Source: Curvibacter sp. GWA2_64_110
Lineage (GTDB): Bacteria > Pseudomonadota > Gammaproteobacteria > Burkholderiales > Burkholderiaceae_C
DNA length: 64,000 nucleotides
Assembly: GCA_001797315.1 (NCBI GenBank)
Contig: MGPC01000029.1
Span: 1 to 64,000 of the forward strand
Reading direction: 5' to 3'
Within the stretch, counting starts at the first letter, position 1, and each line of letters opens with the position of its first letter. A program made the translations under genes and the position numbers. Shown here in pieces: positions 1-8,905 of the stretch. The notes beneath the pieces were generated by a model. It was not told where the DNA came from and did no database searches. It saw nothing but the letters and a program-made list of their open reading frames with translations.

Positions 1-2
1 AA

Positions 3-530
3 GCGGCGAAGGAAATCAAGACCCTGATCACCGACAGCGTGCAGCGCGTCGAGCAAGGCACGGCGCTGGTGGACCAGGCCGGCAGCACCATGAACGAAGT
101 GGTGACATCGATCCGCCGCGTGACCGACATCATGGGCGAGATCAGCGCCGCCAGTTCAGAGCAGAGCCAGGGGGTGGCGCAGGTGGGCGAGGCGGTGACG
201 CAGATGGACCAGGCGACGCAGCAGAATGCGGCGCTGGTGGAGGAGATGGCCGCGGCAGCCTCCAGCCTCAGGGCCCAGGCGCAGGACCTGGTGCAGACCG
301 TGGCGGTGTTCAAGCTCAACGAACAGAACGGCCAATCCGTCGTCGAACCCCAGATTTCAATGGCACCGGCACAGCGCATCCTGAATCAAGCGCCAGCCAG
401 GGCAGCGGAGCGCCGTGCTTCGGTATCCTCAAAAACTGAAGTCGCCAAGCTCGACGCACCGAAACCAGCGCCAGCCGCCAAGGCCACTGCCACGGCGCCC
501 GCTGACGAAGAGAACTGGGAAACGTTCTGA
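3..530 (+). CDS. Methyl-accepting chemotaxis protein, C-terminal part (5' end outside window)
   Basis: The reading frame is open from the window edge to a TGA at 528-530, giving about 175 residues of the cytoplasmic signalling half of a chemotaxis receptor. The visible stretch has the helical heptad pattern of the receptor hairpin, including [20 protein letters not shown] and [19 protein letters not shown], which are typical of the descending helix beyond the CheA/CheW contact tip. It ends in an Ala/Pro-rich linker and the acidic tail EENWETF, which resembles the C-terminal pentapeptide (W-x-x-F type) that tethers CheR/CheB in many receptors. The ligand-binding part is not visible, so the signal sensed is unknown. 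The family call is sure; specificity is not. Confidence 0.9.
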   Translation, partial: AAKEIKTLITDSVQRVEQGTALVDQAGSTMNEVVTSIRRVTDIMGEISAASSEQSQGVAQVGEAVTQMDQATQQNAALVEEMAAAASSLRAQAQDLVQTVAVFKLNEQNGQSVVEPQISMAPAQRILNQAPARAAERRASVSSKTEVAKLDAPKPAPAAKATATAPADEENWETF

Positions 531-570
531 GCCGACCGTGCGGCAGCCGTGCCGCGGCGGGTGCCGTACC

Positions 571-1356
571 TTAGCGCCAGGCGCTCAGGTACTCATTCCA
601 GTGCGGCTCAGCGAGGGCCAGATTGCCCAGCGTGTCTTTGACCAGGGCAATCTCCTGTTCGTACTCTTTTTCCAGAAAACCGCCGCGCATTTTCTGGAAA
701 CGGCTGTACAGCAGGTAGGTGTTCATGACATCGGTTTCGCAGTAGCGCCGGATGTCTTCCAGTTTGCCGTCCAGGTAGGCCGGGTAGACCGCTGAGCCGT
801 CCATGCCCAGCTTGCCGGGAAAACCGCACAGTTTGGCCATGGCGTCGAGCGGCGCATTGTTCTTCGGCTGGTACATCGCCAGCAGGTCCATCAGGTCCAG
901 GTGCCGCATGTGGTAGCGGCCGATGTAATTGTTCCACTTGAAGTCGCGGTCGTCATCACCCAGGTCCCAGTACTTGTCGGCCACCACGCCGTGCTGCAGC
1001 CCGCGGTAGTGCAGCACCGGCAAATCAAACCCGCCACCGTTCCAGCTCACCAGCTGCGGCACGTGTTTCTCCACCGTGTTGAAAAAGGTCTGGATGATCT
1101 TGCCCTCGCTCTGGCCATCACGGTCGACAAACGAGTGAATGCGCAGCCCTTCGGCATTGCGGAAAACGCAGCTGATCACCAGCACGCGCTGCAGGTGCAG
1201 CGGCATGAAATCGCTTTGGCCGTGTTCCTTGCGCTCGGCCAGCCAGGCCGCATGGACCTGTTCGTCGGTGGTCTCGGGCGATGCGCCGCGCAAGGCGCGC
1301 AGGCCGGCAATGTCGGGAATGGTTTCGATGTCGAAGACAAGGACGGGCCAACTCAT
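571..1356 (-). CDS. DnaQ-like 3'-5' exonuclease (PolB-type exonuclease-like family)
   Basis: A 261-residue protein of the RNase H-fold DEDD exonuclease group. Motif I is FDIET (D9, E11), motif II is seen as SWNGGGFDLP, and motif III as RYCETDVMNTYLL, giving the expected acidic residues for two-metal exonuclease chemistry on DNA. Its length and the start MSWPVLVFDIETIPD fit the family of predicted stand-alone 3'-5' exonucleases related to the PolB proofreading domain, whose physiological role is not well defined. It lies downstream of rpoS on the same strand, about 105 bp away. The start codon is odd: it lies inside a perfect 17-bp inverted repeat and no Shine-Dalgarno sequence is visible upstream, so translation initiation may be weak or structure-controlled. 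Confidence 0.85.
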   Translation of the reverse strand: MSWPVLVFDIETIPDIAGLRALRGASPETTDEQVHAAWLAERKEHGQSDFMPLHLQRVLVISCVFRNAEGLRIHSFVDRDGQSEGKIIQTFFNTVEKHVPQLVSWNGGGFDLPVLHYRGLQHGVVADKYWDLGDDDRDFKWNNYIGRYHMRHLDLMDLLAMYQPKNNAPLDAMAKLCGFPGKLGMDGSAVYPAYLDGKLEDIRRYCETDVMNTYLLYSRFQKMRGGFLEKEYEQEIALVKDTLGNLALAEPHWNEYLSAWR

Positions 1357-1390
1357 GATCCGACTGTACCAGCCGGATCATGAGTTGGCC
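1346..1390. repeat. Perfect 17-bp inverted repeat spanning the exonuclease start codon
   Basis: Arms at 1346-1362 and 1374-1390 are exact reverse complements, separated by 11 bases. The left arm contains the first codons of the minus-strand exonuclease (Met-Ser-Trp-Pro), so the right arm is an inverted copy of the gene start. In the exonuclease transcript the initiation codon would be in the 3' side of a strong hairpin. Confidence 0.9.
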
Positions 1391-1419
1391 ATGCGGCCGC
1401 ATCAGGAACCCCCACCCTG

Positions 1420-1440
1420 CCCTCCCCCGACGGGGGAGGG
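1420..1440 (-). terminator. GC-rich hairpin between rpoS and the exonuclease
   Basis: A 9-bp stem (CCCTCCCCC with GGGGGAGGG, three-base loop) lies just downstream of the rpoS stop codon. It lacks a clear U-tract, so it may be an attenuator, an RNA-stabilising hairpin or a weak terminator rather than an intrinsic terminator. Confidence 0.4.
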
Positions 1441-1461
1441 TTATCCACGTTCAGAAGGCCG

Positions 1462-2478
1462 TCAGAGCAGCGCCTCGCGCGTGATGCCGCGGCGCGCCAG
1501 GTAGCGCTTGAGCTTGAGCAGCGCCTCGTTCTGCACCTGGCGTACCCGCTCGCGCGTCAGGCCCAGGCGGTGGCTCAGCACATCCAGCGTTTCCGGTTCG
1601 CGGTCGTGCAGGCCAAAACGACCTTCCAGCACCTCCTGTTCGCGCACCGACAGGCTGTGCAGCCACTCCTCCAGCAAACGCTCCACCTCATGGGCCTGTG
1701 TCGCGCTGCTCGGATCCAATGCCAACTCGTCCACCACCGTCTCGCCCAGGGTCTGCTCGTTCTCTGAGCGGTCCATGGTGGCATCGAGCGACTTCGGCAC
1801 CTCGGCCAGGGCCAGCAGCTCAGCCACTTCGTTGACCTCGCGCCCGAGAAAATGGGCGACATCCTCCACCCGCACGCCATCCGGCCGGGCGGCACTGAAG
1901 GCGGGGTCGTTTTCCAGCGCGCGGCGCGCCCGCAGCACCTGCTGCAGCTCGCGCACCACGTTGACCGGCAGACGGATCACCCGCCCCTGCAGCATCAGTG
2001 CGCGCTCGACCGACTGGCGTATCCACCAGGTGGCATAGGTCGAAAAACGGAAGCCGCGCTCAGGCTCAAACTTGTCGATGGCGTGCATCAAGCCTAGGTT
2101 GCCCTCCTCGATCAGGTCCGACAGCGGCACGCCGCGCCCCAGATAGAACTTGGCAATGCTGACCACCAGACGCAGGTTGTGCTCGATCATGCTCTGGCGC
2201 GCGGCGAATTCGCCGGCCCGGGCGCGCATGGCCGTCTCGTACTCCTGCTCGGGCGTGAACAGCTCGGTGCGCCGCACATTACGCAGGTAGGACGACAAGG
2301 CATCGCCCGCCTCCCCCGTCAGATCCAGGCCTGCCCGGGCAAGCGGCAGCCCCTCATTTGCTATCAAACCAGGAGCTGTCAGCGCATTGTTTTCAAGGGA
2401 ATGAGCGCCATTTGATTCATCGTCCGCAGAGGCAGGACGCGCTGTCCTGCCTTGGCCTTGGAGGGAGCGTTTTGTCAT
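1462..2478 (-). CDS. rpoS: RNA polymerase sigma factor RpoS (sigma-38)
   Basis: A 338-residue group 2 sigma-70 family protein that directs RNA polymerase to general-stress and stationary-phase promoters. Region 1.2 begins near [19 protein letters not shown], the region 2 core is [19 protein letters not shown] followed by [18 protein letters not shown] (promoter melting and -10 recognition), and the C-terminus carries a region 4.2 helix-turn-helix, [20 protein letters not shown]. The nlpD-rpoS arrangement, with nlpD 31 bp upstream, is the classic one and supports RpoS over other sigma-70 relatives; a main rpoS promoter inside nlpD would be expected by analogy with enterobacteria but was not identified. 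Residues about 21-40, ahead of region 1.2, are encoded by a copy of the dispersed repeat found elsewhere in this window. Confidence 0.96.
   Translation of the reverse strand: MTKRSLQGQGRTARPASADDESNGAHSLENNALTAPGLIANEGLPLARAGLDLTGEAGDALSSYLRNVRRTELFTPEQEYETAMRARAGEFAARQSMIEHNLRLVVSIAKFYLGRGVPLSDLIEEGNLGLMHAIDKFEPERGFRFSTYATWWIRQSVERALMLQGRVIRLPVNVVRELQQVLRARRALENDPAFSAARPDGVRVEDVAHFLGREVNEVAELLALAEVPKSLDATMDRSENEQTLGETVVDELALDPSSATQAHEVERLLEEWLHSLSVREQEVLEGRFGLHDREPETLDVLSHRLGLTRERVRQVQNEALLKLKRYLARRGITREALL
2360..2418. repeat. Dispersed ~58-bp palindromic repeat, copy A (in frame in rpoS)
   Basis: Starts GCTATCAAACCAGGAGCTG and ends CGCCATTTGATTC. It aligns end to end with the intergenic copy at 57762-57820 and the copies in earP, xseA and the asparaginase gene. 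It codes for RpoS residues about 21-40 in the N-terminal extension, antisense to the reference orientation. Confidence 0.75.
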
Positions 2479-2509
2479 GGCTGTTCCTCAAGGCGCGATT
2501 CCAGCCGGA

Positions 2510-3373
2510 CTACCTGGCCGGCAGGTATTTGGCCGGATCGACCGGCTTGCCCTGGCGCCGCACCTCGAAGTGCAGCTTGACCCGGTCGGCATCGCTGTTG
2601 CCCATCTCGGCAATCTTCTGGCCCTTGCGCACCGACTGGTCTTCCTTGACCAGCAAGGCCTGGTTGTGCGCATAGGCCGTGAGATAGGTGTTGTTGTGCT
2701 TGAGGATGATCAGGTTGCCGTAGCCGCGCAGACCGGCGCCGGCATAGACCACGCGGCCATCGGCGGCGGCAAACACCGGATCGCCCGCGGTACCGCTGAG
2801 GTCCAGTCCCTTGTTCTTGACTTCATCGAAACCCGCCAGCACCGAGCCGCCATTGACCGGCCAGTTCCAGGCCATCTGGTCTTCGCCGTTGGCCGCGGCC
2901 TCGGGTTGGGTGGCCGCTTCCGGTTTGGCGGCGCTGGCGGCCTGTCCCGGCGGCGGCACGCTGCTGGCATTGGCGGTCGAACTGGCGATGGGGCGCGTCA
3001 CCACCGCCGTCTGCGTGGCTGGCGCGCTGCTGGTAGGCGGTACCACGCGCAACACCTGCCCCACCTCGATCTGGTTCGGGTTGTCCAGGTTGTTCCAGCG
3101 CCGGATGTCCTTCCAGTTCTGCCCGGTTTCCAGACCGACGCGGATCAGCGTGTCGCCCGGCTTGACGGTGTAGTAGCCGGGCTTGCCGGCATTCTCGAAA
3201 CCGGGCGGCTGCTTGACGGCCTGGGTATTGGGATCCATCACCGTCCTGGATGCAGCGCTGCGGCGGTCTTCCACCGGCGCGCGGTTGAGGCTGGTGGAAC
3301 CACAGCCGGCCACCAGCAGGCTGGCGCCTGCAACCAGGCCCCAAACAACAAAGCGCTCCCGCAAACCCAACAT
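2510..3373 (-). CDS. nlpD: NlpD-type lipoprotein, LysM plus degenerate LytM (M23) activator
   Basis: A 287-residue outer-membrane lipoprotein expected to activate periplasmic amidases for daughter-cell separation. The N-terminus has a signal peptide and lipobox LLVAGC (Cys24). A LysM domain follows at about 66-110 (YYTVKPGDTLIRVG...), then a Pro/Ala-rich linker and an M23 domain at about 185-285. The LytM metal site is degenerate: the first histidine is replaced in KGLDLSG, and the HxH motif reads KLHFEV, so the protein is probably a non-catalytic activator like E. coli NlpD. The start at 3373 is chosen because an AAGGGAG ribosome site lies five bases upstream; an ATG at 3388, overlapping the pcm stop, is the alternative. 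Confidence 0.93.
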   Translation of the reverse strand: MLGLRERFVVWGLVAGASLLVAGCGSTSLNRAPVEDRRSAASRTVMDPNTQAVKQPPGFENAGKPGYYTVKPGDTLIRVGLETGQNWKDIRRWNNLDNPNQIEVGQVLRVVPPTSSAPATQTAVVTRPIASSTANASSVPPPGQAASAAKPEAATQPEAAANGEDQMAWNWPVNGGSVLAGFDEVKNKGLDLSGTAGDPVFAAADGRVVYAGAGLRGYGNLIILKHNNTYLTAYAHNQALLVKEDQSVRKGQKIAEMGNSDADRVKLHFEVRRQGKPVDPAKYLPAR

Positions 3374-3384
3374 AGATGCTCCCT

Positions 3385-4179
3385 TCATGCGATACCTGAT
3401 TTTAGGGGGACAAAGTGAACCGCCTCAAGCACCGTCTGGCGCAAGCCCTGCGGCGTCTTGTCGATCACCATCAAGGCCTGTTGTCCGCCCGTGCTGGAAG
3501 CCACCGGCGCCACCAGGCGTCCGCCCATGGCCAACTGATCAATCCAGGCCTGCGGCACGGCCTCGCCGCCGGCCGCCGCGATGATGGCCGCATAAGGCGC
3601 CCCCTTGGCAAAGCCCGCCATGCCGTCCCCGAACAGCAGATGCACATTGGGCAGACGCAGGGGACGCAGGTTCTCGCGCGCCTTGTCGTGCAAGCCCCGC
3701 AGGCGCTCGATGCTGTAGACCTCGCTGGCCAGCAGGCTCAGCACGGCGGCCTGGTAGCCGCACCCGGTGCCGATCTCCAGCACACGACCCAGTTTGTCGG
3801 GCCGGCCGTTGAGCAGCAGTTCGGCCATGCGCGACACCACGCCCGGCTTGGAGATGGTCTGGCCCAGGCCGATCGGCAGGCTGGTGTCCTCATAGGCCTG
3901 ATTCACCAGCGCGCTGTCGACGAAACGATGGCGCTCAATGGTGCCCATGGCCGACAGTACACGCACATCGCTGACGCCTTGCGCCGCCAGCTTGTTCACC
4001 ATGGCCTGGCGCACCGCATGGGAGTCCAGCCCCAGCCCGTGCGGCTGCTGGCGCACCACTGGCTTGGCCGCAGCGGGCCTGGATGCCGGCACGGGCTGCA
4101 TGGCCCCCCCCCGCGCCGGAGCCGGGCCGGGCGTGCGGTCCAACCGGGCCGGAAAGGAAGGACGCGGTTTGGCAGTCAT
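3385..4179 (-). CDS. pcm: Protein-L-isoaspartate O-methyltransferase
   Basis: A 264-residue cytoplasmic SAM-dependent enzyme that methylates isoaspartyl residues to start repair of aged proteins. The SAM-binding motif I is [19 protein letters not shown], and the family motifs [16 protein letters not shown] and [20 protein letters not shown] are present. The first 50 or so residues are a Pro/Ala-rich extension longer than in E. coli Pcm, so initiation at an internal Met (about residue 27) is possible. The ATG at 4179 overlaps the surE stop by four bases and the pcm stop abuts nlpD, indicating a translationally coupled surE-pcm-nlpD-rpoS operon devoted to stationary-phase survival. Confidence 0.95.
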   Translation of the reverse strand: MTAKPRPSFPARLDRTPGPAPARGGAMQPVPASRPAAAKPVVRQQPHGLGLDSHAVRQAMVNKLAAQGVSDVRVLSAMGTIERHRFVDSALVNQAYEDTSLPIGLGQTISKPGVVSRMAELLLNGRPDKLGRVLEIGTGCGYQAAVLSLLASEVYSIERLRGLHDKARENLRPLRLPNVHLLFGDGMAGFAKGAPYAAIIAAAGGEAVPQAWIDQLAMGGRLVAPVASSTGGQQALMVIDKTPQGLRQTVLEAVHFVPLKSGIA

Positions 4180-4955
4180 GCGCCCTCCTTGGCCGTCTGC
4201 ACGGCCAGGTGGCTGATGGACTGGGTCCAGTAGCCCAGGTTGGCATGGTCGCTCAGGTCCACCTTGAGCGGCGTCACCGACACATGGCCCAGAGCCGTGG
4301 CATGGAAGTCCGTGCCCTCGGCCTCGTCCTTGGCCGGGCCGGCGCCGCCGATCCAGTACATGGTCTCGCCGCGCGGGCTGGTCTGGGTGATCACCTTCTC
4401 GGCCGAGTGGCGGCGCCCCAGCCGGCACACCTTCATCGGCTTGAGGCTCTCCAGCGGCAGGCAGGGAATGTTGACATTGAGCAGCCAGGGCTGGGCGCCC
4501 ACCAGCTGATGCTGCGACATCTGCAGCACCAGCTCGCGCGCCTTGGCAGCCGCTGCATCCAGGTGGCGCCAGCCCTTCTCGGTCTGCGAGAAGGCAATCG
4601 CCGGGATGCCGAACAGGTACCCCTCCATGGCCGCCCCCACGGTGCCGGAGTAGATGGTGTCGTCGCCCATGTTGGCGCCGTTGTTGATGCCGGAGACCAC
4701 CAGGTCGGGCCGGTAGCCCAGCAGGCCGGTCAGCGCGATGTGCACGCAGTCGGCCGGCGTGCCGTTGACGTAGCGAAACCCATTGGCGGCGCGCTGCACG
4801 TACAGCGGCGAATGCAGCGTCAGCGCATTGGACTTGGCGCTGTTGTTGTGCTCGGGCGCGACCACCTCGACCTCGGCCACGTCCTTGAGCGCCTCGTACA
4901 AGGCGACGATGCCGGGGGCCTGGTAGCCGTCGTCGTTGGAAATCAGGATCTTCAT
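4176..4955 (-). CDS. surE: 5'/3'-nucleotidase SurE
   Basis: A 259-residue metal-dependent nucleoside monophosphate phosphatase that releases phosphate from 5'- and 3'-nucleotides and short polyphosphate. The N-terminus [16 protein letters not shown] contains the metal-binding Asp8-Asp9 pair; the serine in [12 protein letters not shown] and asparagines in [17 protein letters not shown] complete the usual site. Length and start fit the family. It is the first gene of the surE-pcm-nlpD-rpoS set and overlaps pcm by four bases. It diverges from the quinone oxidoreductase gene, with 138 bp between the start codons. Confidence 0.96.
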   Translation of the reverse strand: MKILISNDDGYQAPGIVALYEALKDVAEVEVVAPEHNNSAKSNALTLHSPLYVQRAANGFRYVNGTPADCVHIALTGLLGYRPDLVVSGINNGANMGDDTIYSGTVGAAMEGYLFGIPAIAFSQTEKGWRHLDAAAAKARELVLQMSQHQLVGAQPWLLNVNIPCLPLESLKPMKVCRLGRRHSAEKVITQTSPRGETMYWIGGAGPAKDEAEGTDFHATALGHVSVTPLKVDLSDHANLGYWTQSISHLAVQTAKEGA

Positions 4956-5093
4956 GTTTGCATGGGGGTTGCCGTCGATTGTAGGTGGCTGGCGCCCTTG
5001 CGCTCGGACGCGTCGCACGAGGGACATCGCGCTTGCGGAACCGCACCGTATCATGCGCGACTGACCAAGCAACAACACCGCAGGAGACGATCG

Positions 5094-6068
5094 ATGCACG
5101 CATGGCTTTGCGAAAACCCCACCGGCGTGGACGCGCTGAACTGGAAGGAGCTGCCGACACCGCAGCCCCAGGCCGGCCAGGTACTGGTCGAGATCAAGGC
5201 CGCCAGCCTGAACTTCCCCGACCTGCTGATCGTGCAGAACAAGTACCAGATCAAGCCACCGCTGCCCTTCGTACCCGGCTCCGAATACGCCGGCGTGGTG
5301 CAGGCCGTGGGCGCAGGCGTCACGCATCTGCAGGTAGGCCAGCCAGTGGCCTGCCTGTCTGGCACCGGCGGTTTCGGCACGCACACCTTGGCGCCGGCCG
5401 CGCTCTGCATGCCGCTGCCACCCGACTTCCCGTTTGTCGACGCTGCCGCCTTCATCATGACCTACGCCACCTCGCACCACGCCCTGCTGGATCGCGGCCA
5501 GCTCAAGGCCGGGGAGACGGTGCTGGTGCTGGGGGCTGCCGGCGGCGTGGGCACAGCGGCGATCCAGATCGCCAAGGCCGCCGGCGCACGCGTGATTGCC
5601 GCCGCCTCGACCGATGAGAAGTGCGCGCTGTGCCAGTCCATCGGTGCCGATGTCACCATCAACTACACGAAAGAAAATTTGCGCGAGGCGATCAAGGCGC
5701 TCACCGACAGCAAGGGCCCGGACGTGATCTACGACCCGGTGGGCGGCGACTTGGCCGAGCCCGCCTTCCGCTCGATCGCCTGGCGCGGCCGCTACCTGGT
5801 GGTCGGCTTCGCCGCCGGCCCGATTCCGTCCCTGCCGCTGAACCTGCCGCTGCTCAAGGGGGCCTCGCTGGTCGGCGTGTTCTGGGGTGACTTCGCCAAG
5901 CGCGAACCCAAAGCCAACGGCGCGATGATGACGGCGCTGGCGCAGTGGTATGCGCAAGGCAAGATCAAGCCGGTGATCGACCGCACGATGCCCATGGCCG
6001 AGCTCAAGGCGGCCTACGCCCACATGGGTTCGCGCAGCGTGATGGGCAAGCTGGTGCTGGTGAACTGA
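5094..6068 (+). CDS. NADPH:quinone oxidoreductase-like medium-chain dehydrogenase
   Basis: A 324-residue member of the zinc-independent quinone reductase branch of the medium-chain dehydrogenase/reductase superfamily. The N-terminal GroES-like domain (about 1-120) leads to a Rossmann domain with the nucleotide-binding loop [18 protein letters not shown]. The structural and catalytic zinc cysteines of alcohol dehydrogenases are not present in their usual positions. It should transfer hydride from NADPH to a quinone or an activated enone; the true substrate is unknown. An AGGAGA ribosome site at 5082-5087 lies six bases before the ATG. It stands alone, closed by a terminator at 6100-6126. Confidence 0.88.
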   Translation: MHAWLCENPTGVDALNWKELPTPQPQAGQVLVEIKAASLNFPDLLIVQNKYQIKPPLPFVPGSEYAGVVQAVGAGVTHLQVGQPVACLSGTGGFGTHTLAPAALCMPLPPDFPFVDAAAFIMTYATSHHALLDRGQLKAGETVLVLGAAGGVGTAAIQIAKAAGARVIAAASTDEKCALCQSIGADVTINYTKENLREAIKALTDSKGPDVIYDPVGGDLAEPAFRSIAWRGRYLVVGFAAGPIPSLPLNLPLLKGASLVGVFWGDFAKREPKANGAMMTALAQWYAQGKIKPVIDRTMPMAELKAAYAHMGSRSVMGKLVLVN

Positions 6069-6099
6069 GTCCACTTCAAGCACTGTCAGCGCAGAAATG

Positions 6100-6126
6100 A
6101 AAATGCCCGCAGTTGCGGGCATTTTT
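6100..6126. terminator. Intrinsic terminator, probably bidirectional
   Basis: Stem AAAATGCCCGC / GCGGGCATTTTT with loop AGTT. It follows the oxidoreductase gene on the plus strand and the tRNA-His gene on the minus strand, with U-tracts readable in both directions. Confidence 0.85.
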
Positions 6127-6129
6127 ATC

Positions 6130-6206
6130 TGGGGTGGCTGATGGGACTCGAACCCACGACGACAGGAATCACAATCCTGGACTCTACCAACTGAGCTACA
6201 GCCACC
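6130..6206 (-). tRNA. tRNA-His (anticodon GTG)
   Basis: A 77-nt cloverleaf on the minus strand, beginning GGTGGCTG and ending AGCCACC-CCA, so the CCA tail is encoded. The anticodon arm CAGGA-TTGTGAT-TCCTG gives GTG. The extra 5' G pairing opposite the discriminator is the tRNA-His identity element. It closely resembles E. coli tRNA-His. It follows ppiD on the same strand, 30 bp downstream. Confidence 0.97.
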
Positions 6207-6236
6207 GTAAGCCTTGCATTATAACCGGTTCAGCGC

Positions 6237-8174
6237 TCACTGCACGGTAGAGGATGCTGCTGACGTCTCGAAAGCAGCAGGTCGCGCCACCTTGACCTGG
6301 GCCTTGAAGCGTTCCTGCAACAGCTTGTAGTAAGCCTGGTTCTCGGCCTGGGTCCACCACTGGGTGTACTGGGCACGGTCTTGCTGCTGCACCTGGGGTG
6401 CAGCAGCAAGACGCTCGGTCCGCTTGTTCACCTTGGCAATGGCATAGCCGCGGGGGCCGAGATCAACACCGACAAAAACCGGCTGACTGGCCACATCGGC
6501 GCGCAGCACGGCATCCAGCAGCGCGGCGGGCAGACTCTGTGGCTGATCGCGTGACACCACTTGGGCGGTTTGCAATTGGGCCTGCGCGGGGCTGGCTTTC
6601 CAGGCCGCCAGCTGTTTCTCCCCTTCCTGGCGGGCCAGGTCGGCGGCACGGGCATTCACCACGCGCTCACGCACAGCGGCACGCACCTCGGCCAGCGGCA
6701 GGGTGCGCGCCGGCGTGTACTGGGTAATGCGGGCCGCCGCCAGCTGGTTGGGGCCGACTTCCACCGCCTCGCTGTTGCGCTTGTTGGAAACCGTCTCCGT
6801 GCTGAACACGGCCTCCAGGAATTTCGCATTGGCCAGCACGCCCTTGGCACCCGGTGCCGGCTGGCGCAAAACCTTGCTGGCGCTCTGGATTTCGAGCTTG
6901 AGCTTGTCAGCCACCGGCTTGAGGCTGTCGGACTGCTCGTACACCCCATTGGCAAACGCCTCCGCCGCTTCGGCATACTTGGTCCGTGCCTGCTGGTTCT
7001 TCAGGTCGGCTTCCAGGCTGGCGCGCAGCTCGGCAAAGCTTTTCTGCTTCGGGGCCTTGATGTCGGTCAGCTTGATGATGTGGTAGCCGAAATCGGATTC
7101 CACGACATCGCTGATCTCGCCTTTTTTCAGGCTGAACACAGCATCCTCGAACGGTTTGACCATGGCGCCGCGGGCAAAGAAATCGAGGTCGCCGCCCCGC
7201 GAGGCCGAGCCAGGATCCTGCGAGTTCTTGCGCGCCACGTCGGCAAAGTTCTCGGGCGCCTTGCGCACTTGCGCCAGCAGTTCCTCGGCACGTGCCCTGG
7301 CCTTCTGCCGCTCGGACTCGGAACCGCCCTTGGCCGCTGAAATCAGGATGTGGCTGGCACGGCGCTCTTCGGTGCCGCTGAGGCGCGCTGCATTCTGCTC
7401 GTAATAGGTCTTGAGGTCCTGTTCGTTGAGGCTGATGGTTTTCTTCACCGCCTCCAGGTCCAGCATGAGGTACTCGATGCCGGCCTGCTCGGGCGCCTGG
7501 AACAGTGGCTGGTTGGCCTGGTAGAAAGCCTCCAGGTCGGCATCGCTGGGGTTGACCTTGGCGGCAAAGTCAGCCGTGTTGAAACGCGCTATTTGAACTT
7601 CGCGCCGTTCATAGAAAGCATTCAGGGCCAGATCGGCCACAGCAGGGGCGGCAAAGCCGGTCTGCAATACCCCCGTCTCGACCTGGCGAACAGAAAGATC
7701 GCCGCGCAGACGGGCTTCGAACATTTCCGGCGTCATGCCCTGGCTGCCCACCAGTTGGCGGTAGCGCTCCATGTCCAGCGTACCGTCGGCCCGGCGCAGC
7801 GCGGCAATCGCCGGTATCTCTTGCAGGGAACGGGCCAGGCGCATATCGCTGGTCACCAGACGGGCGGATTCCGCCGCCTGTGCCAGCACGCGCTCGCGCA
7901 CCAGGCGTTCCAGCGTGGCATAGCGCGCCTGGGGGGAGTCCAGCAGCTTGGCATCCAGCGTGGGCATGGCCGCGCGCAGGCGCTCCACTTCCATCTTGTG
8001 CGCAGCATCCCACTCGCCCTGGTTGATGTCATGCCCGCCAACGCGGGCTACGGTTTGACCTTGCTCACGGAAACGGTTGTAGCCGTCAATGCCGAACAGC
8101 ACGAACGAGGGAATGATCAGCAGGAACAGCAGCCCCATCATGATCTTCGTGTGCTTGCGAACGTAATCAAACAT
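6237..8174 (-). CDS. ppiD: PpiD-like periplasmic peptidyl-prolyl cis-trans isomerase/chaperone
   Basis: A 645-residue inner-membrane-anchored folding factor. The N-terminus [22 protein letters not shown] contains one transmembrane helix (about 12-32) that anchors the rest in the periplasm; a SurA-like N-terminal chaperone region follows, and a parvulin-type PPIase domain occupies about 265-365 (ASHILIS..., [27 protein letters not shown]). Family members assist newly secreted proteins at the Sec translocon. The ATG at 8174 is taken because it gives the canonical MFDYVRKH start. It lies between tRNA-Val and tRNA-His and downstream of hupB; hupB-ppiD adjacency is common in proteobacteria. Confidence 0.93.
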   Translation of the reverse strand: MFDYVRKHTKIMMGLLFLLIIPSFVLFGIDGYNRFREQGQTVARVGGHDINQGEWDAAHKMEVERLRAAMPTLDAKLLDSPQARYATLERLVRERVLAQAAESARLVTSDMRLARSLQEIPAIAALRRADGTLDMERYRQLVGSQGMTPEMFEARLRGDLSVRQVETGVLQTGFAAPAVADLALNAFYERREVQIARFNTADFAAKVNPSDADLEAFYQANQPLFQAPEQAGIEYLMLDLEAVKKTISLNEQDLKTYYEQNAARLSGTEERRASHILISAAKGGSESERQKARARAEELLAQVRKAPENFADVARKNSQDPGSASRGGDLDFFARGAMVKPFEDAVFSLKKGEISDVVESDFGYHIIKLTDIKAPKQKSFAELRASLEADLKNQQARTKYAEAAEAFANGVYEQSDSLKPVADKLKLEIQSASKVLRQPAPGAKGVLANAKFLEAVFSTETVSNKRNSEAVEVGPNQLAAARITQYTPARTLPLAEVRAAVRERVVNARAADLARQEGEKQLAAWKASPAQAQLQTAQVVSRDQPQSLPAALLDAVLRADVASQPVFVGVDLGPRGYAIAKVNKRTERLAAAPQVQQQDRAQYTQWWTQAENQAYYKLLQERFKAQVKVARPAAFETSAASSTVQ

Positions 8175-8242
8175 GCGCGGACTCTCCAATGAGGGACTGC
8201 TCGCACTTTTAAAAATAGTGCGCTCAGACCCTAAACAACAAA

Positions 8243-8270
8243 AAAGGCGAACAGTGTGTTCGCCTTTGCT
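8243..8270 (-). terminator. Intrinsic terminator after tRNA-Val
   Basis: Stem AAAGGCGAACA (8243-8253) with TGTTCGCCTTT (8257-8267), three-base loop. Read on the minus strand it is followed by a run of T, as expected for a terminator of the hupB/tRNA-Val transcript before ppiD. Confidence 0.75.
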
Positions 8271-8274
8271 TGGG

Positions 8275-8350
8275 TGGTGGGTGCTGACGGGGTCGAACCG
8301 CCGACCTACGCCTTGTAAGGGCGCCGCTCTACCAACTGAGCTAAGCACCC
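8275..8350 (-). tRNA. tRNA-Val (anticodon TAC)
   Basis: A 76-nt cloverleaf on the minus strand starting GGGTGCTTAGCTCAG and ending AGCACCC-A-CCA, with an encoded CCA. The anticodon loop CTTACAA gives TAC, reading valine codons GUA/GUG and others by wobble. It lies 13 bp downstream of hupB. Confidence 0.97.
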
Positions 8351-8363
8351 CACCTTAACAGGA

Positions 8364-8636
8364 TCAGTTCAGGGCGTCTTTCAGCGCTTTGCCCGGACGG
8401 AACTTCGGCACCTTGGCGGCCTTGATTTTAATCGCAGCGCCGGTACGCGGATTGCGGCCGGTGCGGGCAGCGCGTTTGCCAACGGCAAAAGTACCAAAAC
8501 CCACGAGGGAAACGGTGCCACCTTTTTTCAGCGTGGTCTTCACGGCGCCGATGGTGGACTCGAGTGCACGGGTGGCAGCCGCCTTGGAGATGTCGGCATG
8601 CTTGGCAATGTGCTCAATCAGTTCGGTTTTATTCAC
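8364..8636 (-). CDS. hupB: DNA-binding protein HU
   Basis: A 90-residue histone-like nucleoid protein. The sequence has the HU helix-turn-helix dimerisation half ([20 protein letters not shown]) and the DNA-bending arm with the signature [20 protein letters not shown], including the RNP-type arm tip that intercalates in the minor groove. The start is a GTG at 8634-8636: it gives exactly the family length and has an AAGGGG ribosome site seven bases upstream. Located upstream of tRNA-Val and ppiD. Confidence 0.96.
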   Translation of the reverse strand: MNKTELIEHIAKHADISKAAATRALESTIGAVKTTLKKGGTVSLVGFGTFAVGKRAARTGRNPRTGAAIKIKAAKVPKFRPGKALKDALN

Positions 8637-8905
8637 AAAGAACCCCTTCTTGGAAACTGCGTTAATCAAATTGTCTCGTTTGTAACTCCTTGCGCCAGCC
8701 GGGCAGCGTAGCGTGAAAGGAGTTGACCACAGGCAGCGAATACTGCTGCCTATGATTAAAGCCACCTATGTTTTCCGTGTCAACAAGGCATGCGGCTTTA
8801 CAACAGCACGGGGGCGAATTCTAGACGTTTTTCTCCCCCGCCTTCCCGAGAAAAGTGATGGATACAAATATTTTCAATACTCCGGGGAAATCAGGACTGG
8901 TGGCG

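Noticed and set aside
4980-6122. Minus-strand frame upstream of surE that extends the SurE protein to over 600 residues
   Set aside because: It runs antisense through the quinone oxidoreductase gene; SurE proteins start at [10 protein letters not shown], giving a 259-residue product.
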